Shown piece after piece: positions 58,612 to 64,000 of a stretch of 64,000 nt of DNA. A program made the position numbers and the translations under genes. How positions within the stretch are numbered: the stretch's first letter is position 1; every line of letters begins with the position of its first letter. Below the pieces are notes generated by a model, which ran no database searches, was not told the origin of the DNA, and saw only the letters and a program-made list of their open reading frames with translations. The stretch is taken from positions 2,855,001 to 2,919,000 of the forward strand of contig NC_088305.1 of NCBI RefSeq assembly GCF_032854445.1, given 5' to 3'. Source of the stretch: Liolophura sinensis (Eukaryota > Mollusca > Polyplacophora > Chitonida > Chitonidae).

Positions 58612-61600
58612 TTGTGACCTGAATAGTACTGCAATGAAGAGCCCAGACACAGTACCACATAAGTCTGCACCTGGTGTGGAGCACCTTGGTAAGCAATCAT
58701 GTTATGAATGATCACAACCATGCTATACCATCTAGTTGGAAACAAATTTATAACCAACCGTCGCCAATTGGTAACAAATAAATTAACAATTTTAACAGGG
58801 TGGTATTTTTTCTCAACTTGTAATTTAGTAACCATTTCGTGCGTGAGAGTTTATTAATGTGGAGAATGGATTGGTTAGCAGCCAACCTGTTTCAAAGTTG
58901 TAACTAAGAAGTAGGGAACTGTTACTGTTACCGGTACCGCAAGGAAAACGCTACTTAGTACCAGGCTGTGCAAATTTGGCTGTGTAGGAAAAGCATGACG
59001 TGAAAGACTGCATTAAATTCGTCATAGACTGGAGGATTTAGTGATAATTTACCTACTTCCATTCCTTGAACGGTCATTGACAAAGCATTTACTTTAATGA
59101 CTAAACGGTTTCCTCTTTTATTTATTTATTTACTTATTTGTTTATTCGATGTTTAACGCCTCCTGACTTAATGCTGTATAGGAGCCGGCGAAAGTTGGAT
59201 TCGAACACGCAACCTCAGTTATCAAGGGCCTGATGGTCGCAGGGAGCCAGCGACTAAATCGTCGGTTCAAAACTACCAGATCAATAATATGTGTATGGTA
59301 AACCGATATGCAAAACAAAAATTAGGCAAGATAGATTTGAATATGTGACTGTGGTTAACTGAGGAATCTTAATTTCCGGGAGAGTAATCGTTTCAAATCG
59401 ACAAGAGACGCTTAGAATAAAAAAAGGCTTTAGAAGAAATTCATTGTCTATTCTTGTCTCTGGCAGCTTTATTTTCCTCTAGCAAATCTTAACAAGAACG
59501 TCCAAACAAACACGGGGTCTTTTGGGAGAAGAGGTAGCTCTGATCGGAATATATCCCCTAGAGTAAACCGGCTCGAGCAACGCTCTTCATGCATAGCTTC
59601 ATCTAAGCCAGAACCTGTTCAGAAAGATACCATCGTTTTCCTGTTTCCGGCCTGAAAAGGCTTGTCCTATAAACTGGCCGACACGGCTCCCGTTTGGGGC
59701 TATCACAGGGCAAGGAATTTCATTAAGTTACATAATTGGTTTTTGTCTTGTCCGCACGGAAGAATAGGAATACTGGACCGAGGGATTCGTTCGGGATAGC
59801 AGGTAGTCTGGCCATTCATTTCCTGTGTAAGGACATGAATAGCGGCATATCTTTAAGAATCGAAGTTGCTCGGGACAGAGTACAGTGCCACTGACGTTCG
59901 GGAACCGCGTTTTCTTCCACATAGAGCATTTGGTAATGGATTGCGAGAAGACAAGCATGGGATGTTCAGACAAAATAGGTCGGAAGCCGAAGTTCACGGA
60001 CGAGCTTGTTCAAGCCAAAGATTCAAAATCACCGCTTGTTACATGTGGTTTTTCTACGCTCAGCATATAGGAAACGATTTATTTTATATGATTGCAGTCT
60101 AACGCCATACTCAGAAAGGTTTCAGTTGTACACTGGCGGTCAGTTTTCTAATTGGAGAAAGCAGGAGTGTCCGGGGAAAACCACTGACCTTTGACATTTT
60201 TCTGACTAACTTTTCATGTGGCATGCAAATTTACATATCATATTTCTGGAAGCCATGTGGTCTTCAACGAATGTTAGACAGCACAAACGTCCAATCCAGC
60301 GCCGTAGACCACTTATTGTCCTCAAGCTCTCACAGTAAGAGAGAGTGAGAAGATCTACATATCCCATGTCCAACCATCGGCAGGTTGTTGATAGATCTTC
60401 CCATGAGAGCCGGAGAGCAAGCCATAGTGGAAGAGACTTCCGTGTTGCACTACGATTGGCTTACAACTGGAGCACGAGTGGCAGAGAAAATAAAGTTAAG
60501 ACAACTTTGTGTTCACTTTGCATCAATGTGCTTTAAAGGGTGAAAGTCGATGGTCTTTATCAAATACTAGTAATCTCACCAGTAATAGATTTTGGATTCA
60601 GTTTTATATTTCTTTGCTTGGCTTGGTTTTTCCATGACTTTGTACTTCTCTAAACACATTAACTGGCCTCTTTGTGAGAGTATGGTTTTATCATAAATGC
60701 TCAGTTTCTCGTCACTTTAATTTAACTTCAATGGAAGCCTTATTCCTAAGCCCATAGATGCTTCGTCGAACCTTTCAGACGACAACGATGCGACACGTAG
60801 CATTTTAACAGTGTTTCCGACGTCTATCTAGGACAGACATGAAAACCATGTCTCACCAGCATAAGGGAAACAGTCGCTATAGGGATATAGGTATAACACT
60901 TCATTAATTTCATACACAAAGCTCTTCTCGCGCGAAAGCAGGAGGAGGGCAGCGACTATAGCCCACTACCGGAAATGGCTTTGAAAGAATTGTGAAAATA
61001 ATTGTGAAGAACAAAGCAGCAGGACGATTTCTAATTCGCTGAAATAACATCTTCCACTCAGAACGAGCACTCGCTGATTCATTTAGCTATGGAGGAAGGA
61101 ATCTGTGTATATATGTAGGTATCTGTGTATGTGCGTGTGGGTGTGTGTATGTATGTGTGGTCGAAGATTAGAATCTAGCTACTACTGTTTTAGTCGACAG
61201 GTTTCTCAGGCACCAGGCGAATCGCAGACGTTTCTCTGCACTCACCCGTTTTCTTCATCCTTGAATTTGACCGCCCTTGTACAGGCCGATAAGCTTTGAT
61301 TTAGTATTGCATTGAACACGAATCGATAAATAATTCAAATCAAAATTAGGGAAATTAAATTAACAAGAATTTCTGCCAACCTGTTCATGAGATTTATTTG
61401 GATATATTAAAAAACATTTAATTTAGACTGGTTTTCATTCACCATTTATGTGTGGGTCTAAGGCAGTCTTGGACAGCGTATTTGTCTTTTAATCTTTTAC
61501 TCTTCGTAGGGCCTTGTGACAATAACCGGTCGGCCTTGCCCGTGAGCCGTTTTGAGAAATATTCGTCCGTCAATTGTCGGTTATGGTTAACCTCATTGGT

Positions 61601-64000
61601 TTATTCAGCTATTTATCTTCACACACTCATAAAACGTATCCCCAGCGTATAGGTACGACATTCCCAAACATGACAATGAACAACAATCAAATAAATAAAT
61701 CAATTTATAAAATCATTACACCTCTAAGTACCCAACAAATGCCCAGATTTTAAAAATATCTTTACATAAAACGAATACAGATATATATTTTAAAACAAAT
61801 CTTTTTGTTTGCGAACTACTAGGTGAGTTTCCAATCTTCGCAATAAAATGTGTCATCAACAAAAAGGCCAATGGTTGTACTTGCAAATCATTCTTTTTTT
61901 GATCTCATCGATCAAAAACTTTTAAGCGAAACTTTGAGTCAGTCGTCTTCACCATTTCACGTCAACAATGGCGGAGAGGTTATATACAGTTACATAACCA
62001 ACTTGGGACTGTATACGCCGACAGGCAATCCTTCGTTATCTTCCAAGTCTACATTCCAATGGCACACCGCCAGTCGTTGGATTCCAATGTTTATACAGCC
62101 TTAAGCAGGCACAGCAGCCTCAATCAGTCTGAAAGCAAAGAAAGCGGTAAGTTTATCTCCCATGAAGGTTTGTCGTGTATTGATCTGGCGTGTGAAATGT
62201 GAGATTTTCTGTCCCGCCTTCACGTTAAACGACGTCTGGACCTAGTTACATGTACATGATCAAATGACGAATATTGTGACTAGCTTATTTGTCAGGAAGA
62301 CGGAATATGTCTGTACATCTTTACTCCTTGGGTAGACTAGCAATTCACACAAGGCATGTAAAAGAATGCTTTTAGCAGGTGTTAGGTTTTGATTCATTAA
62401 TACTATTGTGGCCGTGGTTTACTTGTGATTCATTTTCTCACATCCAAGTACAAATTGGTTAAGCCATGCCAAGTCCTCGGTAACACTGAACTTCTTTGTA
62501 AAAAATGTTTTCATTACCGTGTTTAAACTTCGGCAGCATTTAGTCTGGTATAACATGGACTGTCTAACTAAACCTCAGTAGAGGACATCGAACAGTTAGC
62601 TAGCGGAACAATTAATAATTTTCATGTATAAACTATAGCAACTACACTCCACTGTCCAAAACATTGATGGTTCCAAATACCGATTGGTTAATCGGTTTAT
62701 TCACGTGAACAGAACATCGTCTGGGCGCAGAGAGCCAATTAAAGTTCACTCCAGTTGTATGCTGTTTCAGTCTTACTGGAACTGTTAACTTACGTAATTG
62801 TCCCATAGACATCAGGTAAAGCGATAGACTGCGAGGTATTTAACATGTCGTGAACTAACACAACAAAACAATGGAGGAGACCCAAATATCAAGGTTCCAC
62901 ATTTTCACCGGTTACTCGTCATCAGATGCCATTGGGAGATTGGCTTGCTTGAATCAAATTGCCATCAAAGCGCGTCGTCCTCTGCTTGGACTATCTTGTT
63001 CTTGTATACTACATCTATCCAAGTACTTTGCGAGCAGATGTACACCTACGCCACAAAACATAGATTTGAACAGCTTGAGTGAGGATGGGTTGATTTACCG
63101 TTCACACACTATCGTCGCTGCTTTCATTCGGCTCCTTTTCTGCGTCATTAAATTCCAGAATGCACCATTAAAATAAGCCTAATAGATTTCAAAACTCTAA
63201 AAAAATTGTAAAACTTTATCCAACAAAACCATCAAACAAGATACGGCTATTTTCTTCCAGAGGGAAAATATTAGTAATTGGACAAAACAGGTATGAACGC
63301 GTTTCATACATGATTCTTCTGGTGAATAAACACTGACCCAGTCGCCTAAAGTTGTTAGAAAACACTCTCGTCTTATTTCTGGTTAATTACAAGATTTAAG
63401 TGAATTCCCATAATAGGTATGACTGTACAAAATTCGACGTTTTATTTCCCACTAACTCTTGAATAAATCGGATGTTGATACACCGGATGTTGACAAATCG
63501 TCTGGTAAACCTATAACTGGAATCAGATTGGATTATTGGTCACCCATATTGTCGCTAAATGCGTCACGTGTTAATTATATAAAGCAATGCTGACAATGTG
63601 TCATAGTATTTTCCACATAATCGGTTACAGAGTTGGGGAGGTCTTATTCACCATTTCTAATCGACAGTCCACCACATTCCACCAGCGCGCAGAGAAATAC
63701 CATACTGCACCATATCATGTTTTTCTGTAAATCCTCGTCCAGTGTCTTGTCTGCCATACTAGTTATTACCACATTGTCACGCCTCTGCCCATCAATCTCC
63801 CAGTCTTGATACATGGCGAATCGTAGTTGGCCCTTCTTTCCGGAACAGACTCGAAAGCCAAAAAAAAAAAAAAAAAAAATAACTAAAAGACAATTTAGTG
63901 GTAACGTAGGCCGAGTTAACTGCACTCTGCATGATCTGAGCGGAAATGAACTTGAGAGATAGCTCGTGGCCGAGATAGGTTTCCACTTTTAATTACCACG
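58612..64000. other. Downstream intergenic region, no gene recognised
   Basis: Apart from degraded SINE scraps at 60.1-60.4 kb, an A-run at about 63860-63880 and a (GT)n-like run at 61110-61160, I see only unique sequence. Frames at 61850 (84 codons), 62871 (101 codons) and 63644 (93 codons, minus) lack recognisable motifs and splice context. Confidence 0.5.
60098..60190 (-). mobile_element. SINE family A, highly degraded
   Basis: CTAACGCCATACTCAGAAAG, CACTGGCGGTCAG and GTCCGGGGAAAACCACTGAC keep the order of the reversed family. A second scrap at 60363-60424 (CCATCGGCAGGTTGTTGATA, GATCTTCCCATGAGAGCCGG) may be the rest of the same or another copy. Confidence 0.55.

Noticed and set aside
61663-61703. 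Further SINE tail (ACAACAATCAAATAAATAAA)
   Set aside because: Only the low-complexity end is similar; too little to assign.
62871-63176. 101-codon frame near the right end
   Set aside because: No motif, repeat or splice context; indistinguishable from chance.

Overview
This is a stretch of an animal genome. It has a long spliced gene, many AT-rich introns, dispersed tRNA-derived SINEs with target-site duplications, degraded LINEs and many tandem arrays. The main SINE family, with a GGGGCCTCCGTGGCTCAG-type head and a tail ending in repeated AAAT, and the general texture suggest a lophotrochozoan, most likely a mollusc. That assignment is inference from family resemblance and no search was run.

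The one convincing host gene lies on the + strand from about 21.16 kb to 56.45 kb. I reconstructed twelve consecutive exons with consistent splice sites and phases. Together they encode most of a class B1 (secretin-family) G-protein-coupled receptor: cysteines 2 to 6 of the hormone-binding ectodomain, seven membrane segments, a 59-codon tail exon and a stop, followed by an AATAAA. The closest resemblance I can recall is the calcitonin receptor / DH31 receptor / PDF receptor group. The signal peptide and first ectodomain exon were not found. The first exon seen lacks one base relative to the frame demanded by the conserved motif and by the exon phases.

Layout. 0-21 kb is upstream of the first recognised exon. 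It holds SINEs, a 32-bp array carrying 13 copies of TTACGTCA, a 79-bp satellite (26 copies), 33-bp, 15-bp and 31-bp minisatellites, a diverged segmental duplication, a broken jockey/CR1-like LINE (13.0-15.7 kb), a 212-bp MITE-like element and a 3-copy repeat with perfect CRE palindromes. 21-56 kb is the receptor gene. Its introns hold a 75-bp satellite (about 47 copies, with a 1,129-bp higher-order duplication and a nested 5'-truncated LINE), a 58-70-bp array with a 271-bp higher-order unit, two 36-bp arrays that create long but spurious open frames, a dying Penelope-like reverse transcriptase and several SINEs. 56.7-64 kb is gene-poor, with SINE fragments and no recognisable exon.

There is no operon, CRISPR array, rRNA or clear functional tRNA gene. 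Nearly all open frames outside the exons come from repeats or chance. The most interesting signals are the receptor itself with its single-base break, the recurrence of ACGTCA (CREB/ATF-type) words in unrelated repeats and at the end of a receptor gene whose family normally signals through cAMP, and the layered history of the intron satellite.
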